Positions 32,540-40,819 of a stretch of 64,000 bases of DNA are shown here, piece after piece. The notes under the pieces were generated by a model. That model did no database searches and was not told the DNA's origin. It saw only the letters and a list, made by a program, of their open reading frames with translations. Position 1 is the stretch's first letter; each line of letters starts with the position of its first letter. Position numbers and translations under genes: made by a program. Source of the stretch: Chitinophagales bacterium (GTDB lineage: Bacteria; Bacteroidota; Bacteroidia; Chitinophagales; BACL12); NCBI GenBank assembly GCA_020636645.1, contig JACJXO010000001.1, positions 372,001-436,000 on the forward strand, written 5' to 3'.

Positions 32540-32589
32540 ATCCGGTCATCCCGACAATCACATCTGACTTTCGAAGAAATTTGCGGACG
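32540..32589 (+). repeat. Direct repeat, copy 2 (truncated tRNA-Pro 3' end)
   Basis: Second copy of the 50-nt repeat; only the last 15 nt of the tRNA sequence are present and no cloverleaf can form. The 116 nt between copies hold the tRNA terminator and a short stretch with no open frame of note. No integrase gene is present in the window next to it. Confidence 0.9.
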
Positions 32590-32608
32590 ACAGGAAAGAT
32601 CAACTGTT

Positions 32609-32633
32609 AAAAAGGCCCGGGAAAACCCGGGCC
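32609..32633 (-). terminator. Intrinsic terminator of clpC
   Basis: A perfect 8-bp G/C stem (32614-32621 with 32626-32633, 4-nt loop), followed on the minus strand by T5 (32613-32609). It lies 27 nt past the clpC stop codon. Confidence 0.9.
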
Positions 32634-32660
32634 GTGTCTGTTCATCTAATGGCTGAAGGA

Positions 32661-35243
32661 TCAGTCTTTCTCTTCATTCTGCTCTTCCGGCTTCTCTTCA
32701 GATTCTTCTTCCTTCTTTGCCTTTTTCTTGCCTGTTGAAGCGGGAGCAATTTCGAGCCTGCCTTCCTGTTCGTTGAACGTTACCTTAATGGTATCGCCTG
32801 TTTTAAAGGTGCCTGCCAGGATCTGTTCTGCGAGCGGGTCTTCCAGATACTTCTGAATGGCACGGTGCAAAGGTCTTGCACCGAACTGAGGATCATATCC
32901 TTTTTCAGCCAGGAAGTCTTTGGCAGAATCTTCCAGTTTCAGACCATAACCAAGAGTTTCCAGTCTTCCAACCACTTCACGCAGGGTGATGTCAATGATC
33001 CTGAAAATATCTTCCTTACCCAGTGAATTAAAGATGACCACATCATCTATCCTGTTCAGGAATTCAGGAGAGAAAGTGCGCTTCAGGGCACTTTCTATCA
33101 CACCTTTACTATGGTCTTCAGCGGCTGCCTGTTTGGCGCCGGTACTGAAGCCCACGCCCTGACCGAAATCTTTCAGCTGACGGGCACCAATGTTGGAGGT
33201 CATGATGATGAGTGTGTTCTTGAAGTCAACCTTGCGTCCGAGCCCGTCTGTAAGCTGGCCATCATCAAGAACCTGCAACAGAATATTGAAAATGTCAGGG
33301 TGAGCTTTTTCAATTTCATCGAGCAGCACTACACTGTATGGTTTGCGTCTGACCTTTTCGGTCAGCTGCCCGCCTTCTTCATACCCAACATAACCCGGAG
33401 GCGCACCGATCAGTCTGCTCACACTGAATTTTTCCATGTACTCACTCATATCTATTCGAATGAGAGCGTCTTTGGAATCAAACATGAACTCACTGAGTAC
33501 CTTGGCCAGTTCTGTTTTGCCCACACCGGTAGGCCCCAGGAATATGAATGAGCCAATGGGTTTTTTAGGATCTTTCAGTCCCACCCGGTTGCGCTGGATA
33601 GCCCTGGTGATCTTGACGATGGCTTCGTCCTGCCCGATGACTCCCTGTTTCAATTCATCGGCCATACCTACCAGTTTGTTGCCTTCACTTTGGGCAATAC
33701 GTCTTGTAGGAATGCCGGTCATCATGGCCACTACTTCTGCAATATCTTCTTCCCCGACAGGGTATTTTTCTGTCTTGACCTGTTCTTCCCATTTATTTTT
33801 GGCGGTCTCCAGTTCTTCCAACAGGCGTTTTTCTGTATCGCGAAGTTTGGCAGCCTCTTCATATCGCTGGCTCTTGACCACCTTATTCTTCTCTTCCTTG
33901 ATCTCTTCGATCTTTCCTTCCAGCTGCACTACCTCATCAGGAACATGGATGTTCTTCAGGTGCACACGAGCGCCTACTTCATCCATTACATCAATGGCCT
34001 TATCGGGCAGGAAGCGATCGCTGATGTATCGGTTACTGAGTGTCACACAGGCTTTGATGGCCTCTTCGCTGTATTCAACATTATGAAATTCTTCATATTT
34101 AGGCCTGATGTTGCTGAGAATCTCTATGGTTTCATCGGCAGTTGGCGGATCTACCAGAACCTTCTGAAAGCGTCTGTCAAGTGCTCCGTCCTTTTCGATG
34201 TATTGTCTGTATTCATCCAGGGTGGAAGCTCCGATGCATTGCAGTTCACCTCTGGCCAGAGCCGGTTTGAAAATATTGGAAGCATCCAGTGAACCGGTAG
34301 CCCCGCCAGCTCCAACGATGGTATGTATCTCATCAATGAAGAGGATGACGTCGCGGTTCTTTTCCAGCTCATTCATGATGGCTTTCATGCGCTCTTCAAA
34401 CTGGCCCCGGTATTTGGTACCTGCCACCAGCGCTGCGAGGTCCAGCATAATGATGCGTTTGTCAAACAGCACCCGGCTAACCTTACGCTGGATGATGCGC
34501 AATGCAAGGCCTTCTACGATGGCGGTCTTTCCGACACCGGGTTCACCAATCAGGATCGGGTTATTCTTTTTGCGCCGACTGAGGATCTGGCTGACACGTT
34601 CAATTTCCACCTGTCTGCCTACAATGGGATCCAGTCTGCCTTCTTCGGCGGCACGGGTCACATCACGGCCAAAGTTGTCCAGTACGGGTGTTTTGCTTTT
34701 GGCGGCACCCGGTTTTCTGGGAACGCTGAACTGACGTTCGCCTTTTTCATCATCATCATAAGGTTCATCTTCTGCTGAGTTGGAAGGCAGGTCAGGAGCA
34801 GTACCGTCTTTTACGAAATCCAGTTCCTGGCGGAAGATGTCATAATCCACGTCAAATTGTCCGAGTATCTGAGTGGCGATATTGTCTTTATTCTTCAAAA
34901 TGGAAAGCATCAGGTGCTCCGTGCCGATGGTTTCGCTCTTCAGCACTTTAGCCTCCAGCACGGTGATCTTGAGAACTTTTTCAGCCTGTTTGGTAAGTGG
35001 CAGGCTTCCGGCGCTGAATGACTGACGCGGAGCTTTATCACGAATGGCATCTTCTACTGATTTGCGCAGCAGCAGCACATCTACATCCAGACTACTGAGC
35101 ACTTTCATTGCCACACCTTCGCCTTCGCGGATCAGGCCTAACAGCAGGTGTTCTGTGCCGATGTGGTCATGCCCCAGCCGCAGGGCTTCTTCCCTGCTGT
35201 AGGATATGACCTCTTTTACTTTCGGAGAAAATTTTGCATCCAT
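32661..35243 (-). CDS. clpC: ATP-dependent Clp protease ATP-binding subunit ClpC
   Basis: Class I Hsp100 unfoldase that feeds proteins to ClpP. The 860 residues run from MDAKFSPKVKEVISYS (ATG 35243; an upstream GTG-type extension is rejected because ClpC proteins start here). Parts seen: the duplicated Clp-N domain (about 1-140), AAA-1 with GEPGVGKT, a middle region with a UVR-like helix pair (SQRYEEAAKLRDTEKRLLEEL, split by the M domain), AAA-2 with GPTGVGKTELAKVL, and a C-terminal acidic/basic tail. The McsB partner of Firmicutes is not seen. Transcribed alone, ending at a G/C-rich terminator. Confidence 0.97.
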   Translation of the reverse strand: MDAKFSPKVKEVISYSREEALRLGHDHIGTEHLLLGLIREGEGVAMKVLSSLDVDVLLLRKSVEDAIRDKAPRQSFSAGSLPLTKQAEKVLKITVLEAKVLKSETIGTEHLMLSILKNKDNIATQILGQFDVDYDIFRQELDFVKDGTAPDLPSNSAEDEPYDDDEKGERQFSVPRKPGAAKSKTPVLDNFGRDVTRAAEEGRLDPIVGRQVEIERVSQILSRRKKNNPILIGEPGVGKTAIVEGLALRIIQRKVSRVLFDKRIIMLDLAALVAGTKYRGQFEERMKAIMNELEKNRDVILFIDEIHTIVGAGGATGSLDASNIFKPALARGELQCIGASTLDEYRQYIEKDGALDRRFQKVLVDPPTADETIEILSNIRPKYEEFHNVEYSEEAIKACVTLSNRYISDRFLPDKAIDVMDEVGARVHLKNIHVPDEVVQLEGKIEEIKEEKNKVVKSQRYEEAAKLRDTEKRLLEELETAKNKWEEQVKTEKYPVGEEDIAEVVAMMTGIPTRRIAQSEGNKLVGMADELKQGVIGQDEAIVKITRAIQRNRVGLKDPKKPIGSFIFLGPTGVGKTELAKVLSEFMFDSKDALIRIDMSEYMEKFSVSRLIGAPPGYVGYEEGGQLTEKVRRKPYSVVLLDEIEKAHPDIFNILLQVLDDGQLTDGLGRKVDFKNTLIIMTSNIGARQLKDFGQGVGFSTGAKQAAAEDHSKGVIESALKRTFSPEFLNRIDDVVIFNSLGKEDIFRIIDITLREVVGRLETLGYGLKLEDSAKDFLAEKGYDPQFGARPLHRAIQKYLEDPLAEQILAGTFKTGDTIKVTFNEQEGRLEIAPASTGKKKAKKEEESEEKPEEQNEEKD

Positions 35244-35284
35244 ATATGTGTGTACGTTCAAAAATTGCACCAATAAGGAGAAAC

Positions 35285-35407
35285 ATGACAGAATTACAAC
35301 GGCACCTTCGGGTGGATTGTTCTGTAACGCAGTTTAAGAGCCGTTTTTATGACAGAAAAAAGATTCCCTGCCGGAGGCTGCGCTCTTCTCACAAATTTGT
35401 GAAATAA
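35285..35407 (+). CDS. Possible 40-residue small ORF
   Basis: ATG at 35285 follows AAGGAG by 4-5 nt, a Shine-Dalgarno match rare in this window. The 40 codons give a basic, Arg/Lys-rich peptide beginning MTELQRHLRV. It lies in the 226-nt gap between clpC and the STAS gene. No homology is recognised and the motif may be chance. The same gap holds a perfect palindrome and a DnaA-box-like sequence. Confidence 0.2.
   Translation: MTELQRHLRVDCSVTQFKSRFYDRKKIPCRRLRSSHKFVK
35389..35402. promoter_or_regulatory. Perfect 14-bp palindrome upstream of the STAS gene
   Basis: TCACAAATTTGTGA is perfectly self-complementary and sits 68 nt before the STAS start codon. It resembles a dimeric-regulator operator, but no regulator is identified. 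Confidence 0.35.
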
Positions 35408-35469
35408 TCTCCATTACCTGTTATCCACAAGTGCCTAAAAGTTTTTATCATTGTTCACAAATCAAGTAC

Positions 35470-35841
35470 ATGAAATTCACTGTTGATAAAAAGGAAAGAT
35501 ACTGCATTTTCAGGCCCGATGAAGACAAATTGAACAGCCTGCTCAGCCCGGATCTTAAAAGCGAGCTGGTCATTCTGAACCAGGAGGGATACAGAAACAT
35601 CATCTGCGATCTCAGCCCGGTTACTTTCATTGACAGTTCCGGACTCAGCAGTTTACTGACCGGACATCGTCTTTGTCAGGAGTCAAAAGGCACTTTTGTG
35701 CTGATGGGATGCAACGAAGCGGTACAAAAACTCATCAAAATTTCACAGCTGGATTCCATTCTGAATGTAGTACCTACAGAAAGCGAGGCTACTGACTATA
35801 TCCTGATGGAGGAAGTACAGCGTGAAATTGAAGGTGAGTAG
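35470..35841 (+). CDS. STAS-domain protein, anti-anti-sigma factor type
   Basis: A 123-residue single STAS domain starting MKFTVDKKERYCIF (ATG 35470; the 13 upstream codons lie in the promoter region). The phosphorylation-site motif is FIDSSGLSSLL (about 54-64), with the Ser expected to be modified by a serine kinase in SpoIIAA-like proteins. No partner-switching kinase or sigma factor is adjacent. It is followed after 3 nt by rnz, so the two are co-transcribed, an arrangement seen in other Bacteroidota. What it controls is unknown. Confidence 0.88.
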   Translation: MKFTVDKKERYCIFRPDEDKLNSLLSPDLKSELVILNQEGYRNIICDLSPVTFIDSSGLSSLLTGHRLCQESKGTFVLMGCNEAVQKLIKISQLDSILNVVPTESEATDYILMEEVQREIEGE

Positions 35842-35844
35842 CCT

Positions 35845-36789
35845 ATGACCTTTCAGATCACCATTCTGGGCAGCAATTCAGCCGTTCCTGCACACGGCAG
35901 AAACCCTAGCGCCCAGGTCGTGGAGATCAGCAAGAAACCCTATCTGATAGATTGCGGAGAGGGCACCCAGATGCGTTTCTCGCAGTATGGTATAAAGTCC
36001 AGCCGCATCGAACAGATCTTCATCAGCCATTTACATGGCGATCATTACTTTGGTCTGATCGGTCTCATTTCTTCCTATCATTTGTTAAGACGTAATAAGC
36101 CGCTGGATATTTTTTCGCCGACAGGGCTGGAAGAGATCATTCGTGTGCAACTGGAGGCGGGACAAACGGAACTTTGTTATCCGTTGCATTTCCATATTGT
36201 GGATACTGAACGGCATCAGATGATCTTTGAAAACAGGCAAATGGAAGTCTGGTCACTTCCGCTCAATCACCGGATACCCTGCAGCGGATTTCTGTTCAGA
36301 GAGAAAAAGAAAGAGCGCCGCATCAACAAGGAACTGTTCGAAGCGATGCAGTTGCCTCATCACCTGGCACCCCGGCTGAAAGCAGGTGAAGATGTTCAGG
36401 ACCCCAACACAGGCGAGTTCCTGTCAAACAAAAAGCTAACGCTTCCGCCAAATCATGAACGCAGTTACGCCTACTGCAGTGATACCGCCTACTACGAGCC
36501 CCTAATTGACCTGATAAAAGATGCAGATATTCTTTACCATGACTGCACATTTGACAAAGCCGGTACTGACCGTGCTGTTCAAACCTATCATGGTACCACT
36601 GAGCATGCTGCCACGATTGCACAAAAAGCCGGAGTGAGACGTCTGCTCATTGGACACTTCAGTGCCAAGTACGAAGATCTGTCGCCCTTGCTGGAAGAAG
36701 CCAGAGAGATCTTCCCTGAAACCGAGCTTGCTCTGGAAGGGGAGATTTTTCAGGTAGAAGCAGCCCCTGTCTTATTCAACAAAGGTTGA
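35845..36789 (+). CDS. rnz: Ribonuclease Z
   Basis: Endonuclease of the MBL superfamily that trims tRNA 3' trailers. The 314 residues contain ILGSNSAVPAHGRNPSAQ near the start and IDCGEGTQMRFSQYGI (about 36-51). The metal motif SHLHGDHYFG has His60, His62, Asp64 and His65, and further ligands are CSDTAYY and IGHFSAKY. Because no tRNA here encodes CCA, trimming at the discriminator followed by CCA addition is required, consistent with a functional RNase Z. It follows the STAS gene by 3 nt and overlaps the convergent next gene by 18 nt. Confidence 0.97.
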   Translation: MTFQITILGSNSAVPAHGRNPSAQVVEISKKPYLIDCGEGTQMRFSQYGIKSSRIEQIFISHLHGDHYFGLIGLISSYHLLRRNKPLDIFSPTGLEEIIRVQLEAGQTELCYPLHFHIVDTERHQMIFENRQMEVWSLPLNHRIPCSGFLFREKKKERRINKELFEAMQLPHHLAPRLKAGEDVQDPNTGEFLSNKKLTLPPNHERSYAYCSDTAYYEPLIDLIKDADILYHDCTFDKAGTDRAVQTYHGTTEHAATIAQKAGVRRLLIGHFSAKYEDLSPLLEEAREIFPETELALEGEIFQVEAAPVLFNKG

Positions 36790-37392
36790 GACATTCAACA
36801 CGACCATCCAGGTGTCTATCAATTCAAGGTCGTCGGTCAGGTCAAAAGATTTGAATAATCTCACTTCGAACAACATGTTTTCGTATGCTTCTGTATTGTT
36901 TGAATCATAGGGAAGATAGAAGGTTGTTTTGGCTCCGCTGTCAGCTGAGTCATCCAGTTCATCATACACCATGTTACAGCATTCAAAGCTGCAGTTATTG
37001 ATGAGCCAAACCAGGTTACTATAAATAACATCAGCAGTTTCACCATCTATTCCGTCAAAGAAAACGGCTACATACACCGTATTGACGGTACTGAAATCTG
37101 CTTCCAGCCGGGTGGTGATATATGCCTCAGATGCTTCAGGTAAAGCAGCGCTGGTACTGAAATTACTCGTAGCTTCTCCGTCATCCATGATGACCGGGCC
37201 TTTGATGTTCTTGAAATCATTCGGAAAATCATTGGCAATGAGGTTCATGACCCTGTGAAATTCTTTGATGAACAGTTCTGTATCATCAGCATCAGGCATA
37301 GCCTGTACCCTGTTCAGGGCAGGCTCCTGGGCCATCAGAGAGAGTGGGAATAACAGGCAGGCAGCCCACAGTAGATTGCGTGTATGTGTCAT
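36772..37392 (-). CDS. Exported protein of unknown function
   Basis: A 206-residue protein from ATG 37392 (an ATG six codons upstream is also possible; the long upstream open frame is not credible). A signal peptide (about 1-21, ending LMAQ) is followed by a helical segment (TELFIKEFHRVMNLIANDF) and a mixed alpha/beta domain with paired Cys (NNCSFECCNMVYDEL). No known domain is recognised. Its 3' end overlaps that of rnz by 18 nt on the opposite strand. Function unknown. Confidence 0.78.
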   Translation of the reverse strand: MTHTRNLLWAACLLFPLSLMAQEPALNRVQAMPDADDTELFIKEFHRVMNLIANDFPNDFKNIKGPVIMDDGEATSNFSTSAALPEASEAYITTRLEADFSTVNTVYVAVFFDGIDGETADVIYSNLVWLINNCSFECCNMVYDELDDSADSGAKTTFYLPYDSNNTEAYENMLFEVRLFKSFDLTDDLELIDTWMVVLNVSTFVE

Positions 37393-37480
37393 TGGTTCAA
37401 ATTTCTGCATCAAAGTAAACAAAATCAAGGCAATAAGACGTTGTGAATGAAGCTCCTTACCTTTAAATAAATTCCATCTT

Positions 37481-38119
37481 ATGCGCATTCGCAGTTTGCA
37501 GACAATACTTCCTGTTATTTTATTGTTGTTTACTTCCGGCACCGGAGATGAAGGCATCAGGATCGGGAAACAGACCTGGATGAACCGGAATCTGGAAGTG
37601 GAGCAATTCAGCAACGGCACCCGGATCAAACAGGCAAAGACGGAAGATGAATGGCTGGACGCAGGTGCCAAAGGCGAACCAGTTTGGTGTTATTATGAGT
37701 TCGATGATAAACTTGGTAAGCCATACGGCAAGCTGTATAACTGGTATGCGGTGAGTCACCCCTCCGGACTGGCACCTTCAGGATGGCGTATTCCGGAAGT
37801 GGACGATTACCTGAAGTTAATGGAAGAATTTGGCGGAAAGGACAGCTGTGCACTGGTGTTAAAGAACACTGATGGCTGGAGCGGAAGGAAGAAAGGCAAC
37901 GGCAGCAATGCGTCCGGTTTCAGTGCATTGCCTGGTGGCATGGTGGATGATGCAGGCTGGTTCGGACTGGAGGGGTATTTTGGCGGATGGTGGACTGCCA
38001 GTACTGACTCAACCGGAAAGCCGGTCATGGTGGGGCTTGACTTTGCCCATACGGGAGCCACCTTCACCTCTGAAGACAAGAGTTTCGGTTATGCGGTCAG
38101 GTGCATACAGGGTAAGTAG
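37481..38119 (+). CDS. FISUMP-domain protein
   Basis: A 212-residue exported protein containing one Fibrobacter succinogenes major paralogous domain. A hydrophobic signal segment (about 5-19) is followed by the FISUMP hallmarks IGKQTWMNRNLEV (about 28-40), PYGKLYNWYAV (about 81-91), GLAPSGWRIPEVDDYLKL (about 96-113), ASGFSALPGG (about 144-153), GGWWTAS and the final SFGYAVRCIQ. This family is common on Bacteroidota and Fibrobacter cell surfaces; no biochemical function is known. It ends 3 nt from the convergent response-regulator gene. Confidence 0.88.
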   Translation: MRIRSLQTILPVILLLFTSGTGDEGIRIGKQTWMNRNLEVEQFSNGTRIKQAKTEDEWLDAGAKGEPVWCYYEFDDKLGKPYGKLYNWYAVSHPSGLAPSGWRIPEVDDYLKLMEEFGGKDSCALVLKNTDGWSGRKKGNGSNASGFSALPGGMVDDAGWFGLEGYFGGWWTASTDSTGKPVMVGLDFAHTGATFTSEDKSFGYAVRCIQGK

Positions 38120-38122
38120 TGA

Positions 38123-39478
38123 TCATTCTCTTTTCAGATCGTACTTCTCGATCTTATTGTAGAGATGTGATCTTTGGATATCCAGTTCTTCTGCTGTCTT
38201 GGAAACATTCCAGCTGTTCTTTTGAAGCCGGTGCAGGATAAATTCCTTTTCAATGTACTCTTTGAAATCCTGGAATTTCTCAAAGCGATCGAACAGATCT
38301 TTCGGGTTACCGCCACTTTTAGGGGTTTGGGCATAAGACTGCACTTCTTCTTCAGTGATCTTCTGATCACTCAGGATGACCAGACGTTCTATGACGTTGC
38401 GCAGTTCACGGATATTTCCTGTCCAGGTAATAGCCTGCAGTTCCAGCATGGCTTTAGGTGTGATAGCCTTTCTGGGCATACCGTAATCTTCGCAGATCTC
38501 TTTGACGAAACGTTCGGCCAGGAGTGGAATATCATCTTCTCTCTCATTCAGAGAAGGCACATGGATGAGGATGACACTCAGGCGGTGGTAGAGGTCCATC
38601 CGGAAATTACCGGCGTCGATCTCTTTCAGCAGGTCTTTATTAGTAGCGGCCACCACCCGTACATCAACAGGGATCTCTTTATCGCCGCCAACCCGTGTGA
38701 TCTTGTTTTCCTGGAGGGCACGAAGCACTTTGGCCTGTGCGCTGAGGCTCATGTCGCCGATCTCATCCAGAAACAATGTACCCCCATTGGCCTGTTCAAA
38801 CTTACCGATGCGCTGCTTGACGGCAGAAGTAAAGGCACCTTTTTCGTGGCCGAACAATTCGCTTTCGATCAGTTCACTGGGAATGGCCGCACAGTTGACC
38901 TCGATCAGCGGGCCTGTGGCACGATTGCTTCGTTCATGGATCCATCGGGCAACCAGTTCTTTACCGGTACCGTTATCGCCGGTAATCAGAACCCGTGCAT
39001 CGGTTGGAGCCACCCTTTCGATCGTATCCTTGATCTTACTGATACCCGGCGACTCGCCGATGATCTCTCTGGTCTTGGTCACCTTGCGCTTCAGCACCTT
39101 GGTCTCTGTGATCAGGTTGCTTTTATCTAAGGCATTACGAATGGTGATGAGCAGCCTGTTCAGATCAGGTGGCTTGGAAACATAATCATAGGCTCCATTC
39201 TTGACCGCATCAACAGCGGTTTCAAGGGTACCATGGCCGGATATCATGATGATGGGTACATCAGGATTTGACTTGGTTGCTTTAGCCAGCACTTCCATTC
39301 CGTCCATTTTCGGCATTTTGATATCGCATAGCACGATATCATAATCTCCGTCCTGGATCATGCGGAGGCCTTCGGCACCATCCTGGGCTTCATCTACGGC
39401 ATAACCTTCGTATTCCAAAATCTCCCGCAGGGTCTTGCGGATGCTCTTTTCATCGTCAACCAGTAAGATATTCGCCAT
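38123..39478 (-). CDS. Sigma-54-dependent response regulator, NtrC family
   Basis: A 451-residue activator of sigma-54 promoters. Receiver domain 1-120 with phospho-acceptor Asp in VLCDIKMPK (about residue 52). AAA+ domain (about 145-385) with Walker A GDNGTGKE, the sigma-contact loop GAFTSA in place of the common GAFTGA, FLDEIGDM and the R-finger region. The C-terminal Fis-type helix-turn-helix is around VSKTAEELDIQRSHLYNKI. The GAFTSA form occurs in other regulators of this phylum. No sensor kinase is adjacent, so the input is unknown. It is followed on the opposite strand by the FISUMP gene. Confidence 0.95.
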   Translation of the reverse strand: MANILLVDDEKSIRKTLREILEYEGYAVDEAQDGAEGLRMIQDGDYDIVLCDIKMPKMDGMEVLAKATKSNPDVPIIMISGHGTLETAVDAVKNGAYDYVSKPPDLNRLLITIRNALDKSNLITETKVLKRKVTKTREIIGESPGISKIKDTIERVAPTDARVLITGDNGTGKELVARWIHERSNRATGPLIEVNCAAIPSELIESELFGHEKGAFTSAVKQRIGKFEQANGGTLFLDEIGDMSLSAQAKVLRALQENKITRVGGDKEIPVDVRVVAATNKDLLKEIDAGNFRMDLYHRLSVILIHVPSLNEREDDIPLLAERFVKEICEDYGMPRKAITPKAMLELQAITWTGNIRELRNVIERLVILSDQKITEEEVQSYAQTPKSGGNPKDLFDRFEKFQDFKEYIEKEFILHRLQKNSWNVSKTAEELDIQRSHLYNKIEKYDLKRE

Positions 39479-39507
39479 GGCTGTAAAAGTACGTAATTGA
39501 CAAGAGT

Positions 39508-40260
39508 TTAGTATGTCTCAGAGTTGCTCAGATTCCCTTCTTCATCGTAGTATTTCCAGGTTCCGGTTTTTTCATCGGCCACATAGCTTCCCTCTGATTT
39601 TATCTGACCACCGGTGTAGTATTCCTTCCATTCTCCGTCCTTCTGGTTGTGCTTGTAATTCCCGTATTGGGTCACTTTGCCATCCGGTCCCCAGGAGGTT
39701 GTGGTTCCATACAGCTCGCCATTGACATAATGTTGTTCCATAGCCGGTTTGCCATTGGTATAATACCATCTGCTGGGGCCTTCTTTGATACCATATGAAT
39801 AAGTTGCCAGGGCTGACATTTTTCCCATATCAGAATAATCTGCACATGTTCCATGCAGCTTTCCGTCTCGATAGTGATAAATAGCCTGGACGATCCGAAC
39901 ACCTTGTTTGGTAGTATAGGTTCTTACTTCTCCATCTATCACTCCCATTTTATAGTGTTCTTCTTTCAGCACGACGCCATTCTTCTCGCATTCCAGGTAC
40001 CAACCGTTCGGTATATCTTCATGATATTCTGTGGCAGTTTGCAGTACGCCGTTGGCAAAGAATGTGCGCACGAGGCCTTCTTTTTTTCCATTCAACAGAT
40101 AGCCCTCTTCGCTGGTGGCATCTTTGTTTTCCAGCTGATAGGCAGTCAGCCCGGTAGTGGGATCCAGGAGTGTAAAAGTGGTATCCTGTGCAGCAGCGAT
40201 CGTAGTCAGGCAACCTAAGATAAGATTAGTCAGCAGGATCTTTTTGGATGTTCTGATCAT
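39508..40260 (-). CDS. Exported MORN_2-repeat protein
   Basis: A 250-residue protein with a signal peptide (about 1-25, ending AAAQ) and about eight MORN_2-type repeats. These are seen as recurrent G-x-W/Y-x-x-Y/F-x-x-G patterns (for example NGWYLECEKNGVVL, GTWKYYDEEGNLS, DGEWKEYYTGGQIKSEGSY). Such proteins are frequent in Bacteroidota genomes and resemble antitoxin-like YwqK proteins; their function is not settled. The start ATG 40260 lies within the 3' end of the zinc-ribbon gene (overlap about 35 nt), so the two are probably co-transcribed from the rnpB side. Confidence 0.85.
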   Translation of the reverse strand: MIRTSKKILLTNLILGCLTTIAAAQDTTFTLLDPTTGLTAYQLENKDATSEEGYLLNGKKEGLVRTFFANGVLQTATEYHEDIPNGWYLECEKNGVVLKEEHYKMGVIDGEVRTYTTKQGVRIVQAIYHYRDGKLHGTCADYSDMGKMSALATYSYGIKEGPSRWYYTNGKPAMEQHYVNGELYGTTTSWGPDGKVTQYGNYKHNQKDGEWKEYYTGGQIKSEGSYVADEKTGTWKYYDEEGNLSNSETY

Positions 40261-40426
40261 GGTCTTTTTGTTTCCTTTCTGTTTGTTCAATTTGTTCACC
40301 ACGGCAGCATTCATCAATCACCGTGTGGCAAACGGAACACTGGCCGTGTCCGTGCACCCGGATCACCCTGACGGGATTTCCGCAGTACGGACAGATAATA
40401 TAATCTCTGAGGGAATGCATTCCCAT
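40226..40426 (-). CDS. Small zinc-ribbon protein
   Basis: A 66-residue protein with two knuckles, CPYCG (residues 12-16) and CSVCH (about 30-34), separated by NPVRVIRVHGHGQ, which should bind one zinc. A third Cys pair (ECC) follows. The charged C-terminal tail is Gln- and Lys-rich. Start is ATG 40426 or 40420, both inside a 14-bp palindrome. The sequence between the knuckles looks conserved-type rather than random. It overlaps the MORN gene start by about 35 nt. Function unknown. Confidence 0.7.
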   Translation of the reverse strand: MGMHSLRDYIICPYCGNPVRVIRVHGHGQCSVCHTVIDECCRGEQIEQTERKQKDHDQNIQKDPAD

Positions 40427-40437
40427 ATTCTAAAAAG

Positions 40438-40806
40438 ATCTGCAGGCTCATAAGCCGGATTCTGTTTGAGTCCTGTCATTTATCTGGGCATACATTCACA
40501 TGCATGCTCTTGCTGCCTACCCGCCGGAGGTTCAGACGAGCAGCCTTCTCTCCGCGAAGGATACTCCGGCTTATTTGGCATTGTAACCCGCAAGGTTTAC
40601 CCATGCACGCTGTTACCAGCATGCATCGTGGGCTCTTACCCCACGTTTTCACCTTGACCCCGGACAAACCGGGGCAGTTATTTTCTGTGGCACTTTCTCT
40701 TGCACGTTGCCGTACAGCCACCCGTTAGGTGGTGCGGTACTCTGTGTTATCCGGACTTTCCTCATCACGCCGTAAACGACGAGACGCGACAGGCCGGCCT
40801 GCAGAT
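40438..40806 (-). ncRNA. rnpB: RNase P RNA (type A)
   Basis: Catalytic RNA that matures tRNA 5' ends. In the minus sense the diagnostic blocks are all present: GAGGAAAGTCCGGA near the 5' end, CACAGAG, GTGCCACAGAAAATAAC (P3-P4 region), GGTAAGAGCCCACG, and the 3' ACAGAATCCGGCTTAT. The ends pair as P1 over ten bases (40797-40806 with 40438-40447), which fixes the boundaries at about 369 nt. A short U-tract follows P1 (40437-40433 region), giving a terminator-like 3' end. It lies between the Smr gene and the zinc-ribbon gene. Confidence 0.97.
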
Positions 40807-40819
40807 ATGTTGAAGAACG

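Noticed and set aside
35421..35429. Perfect DnaA box as a sign of the replication origin
   Set aside because: Only one box is present, with no cluster, no adjacent dnaA or dnaN and no A/T-rich unwinding element of note.
38174..39130. 318-codon open frame antisense to the sigma-54 regulator
   Set aside because: Shadow of a certain gene; no promoter and no recognisable protein features.
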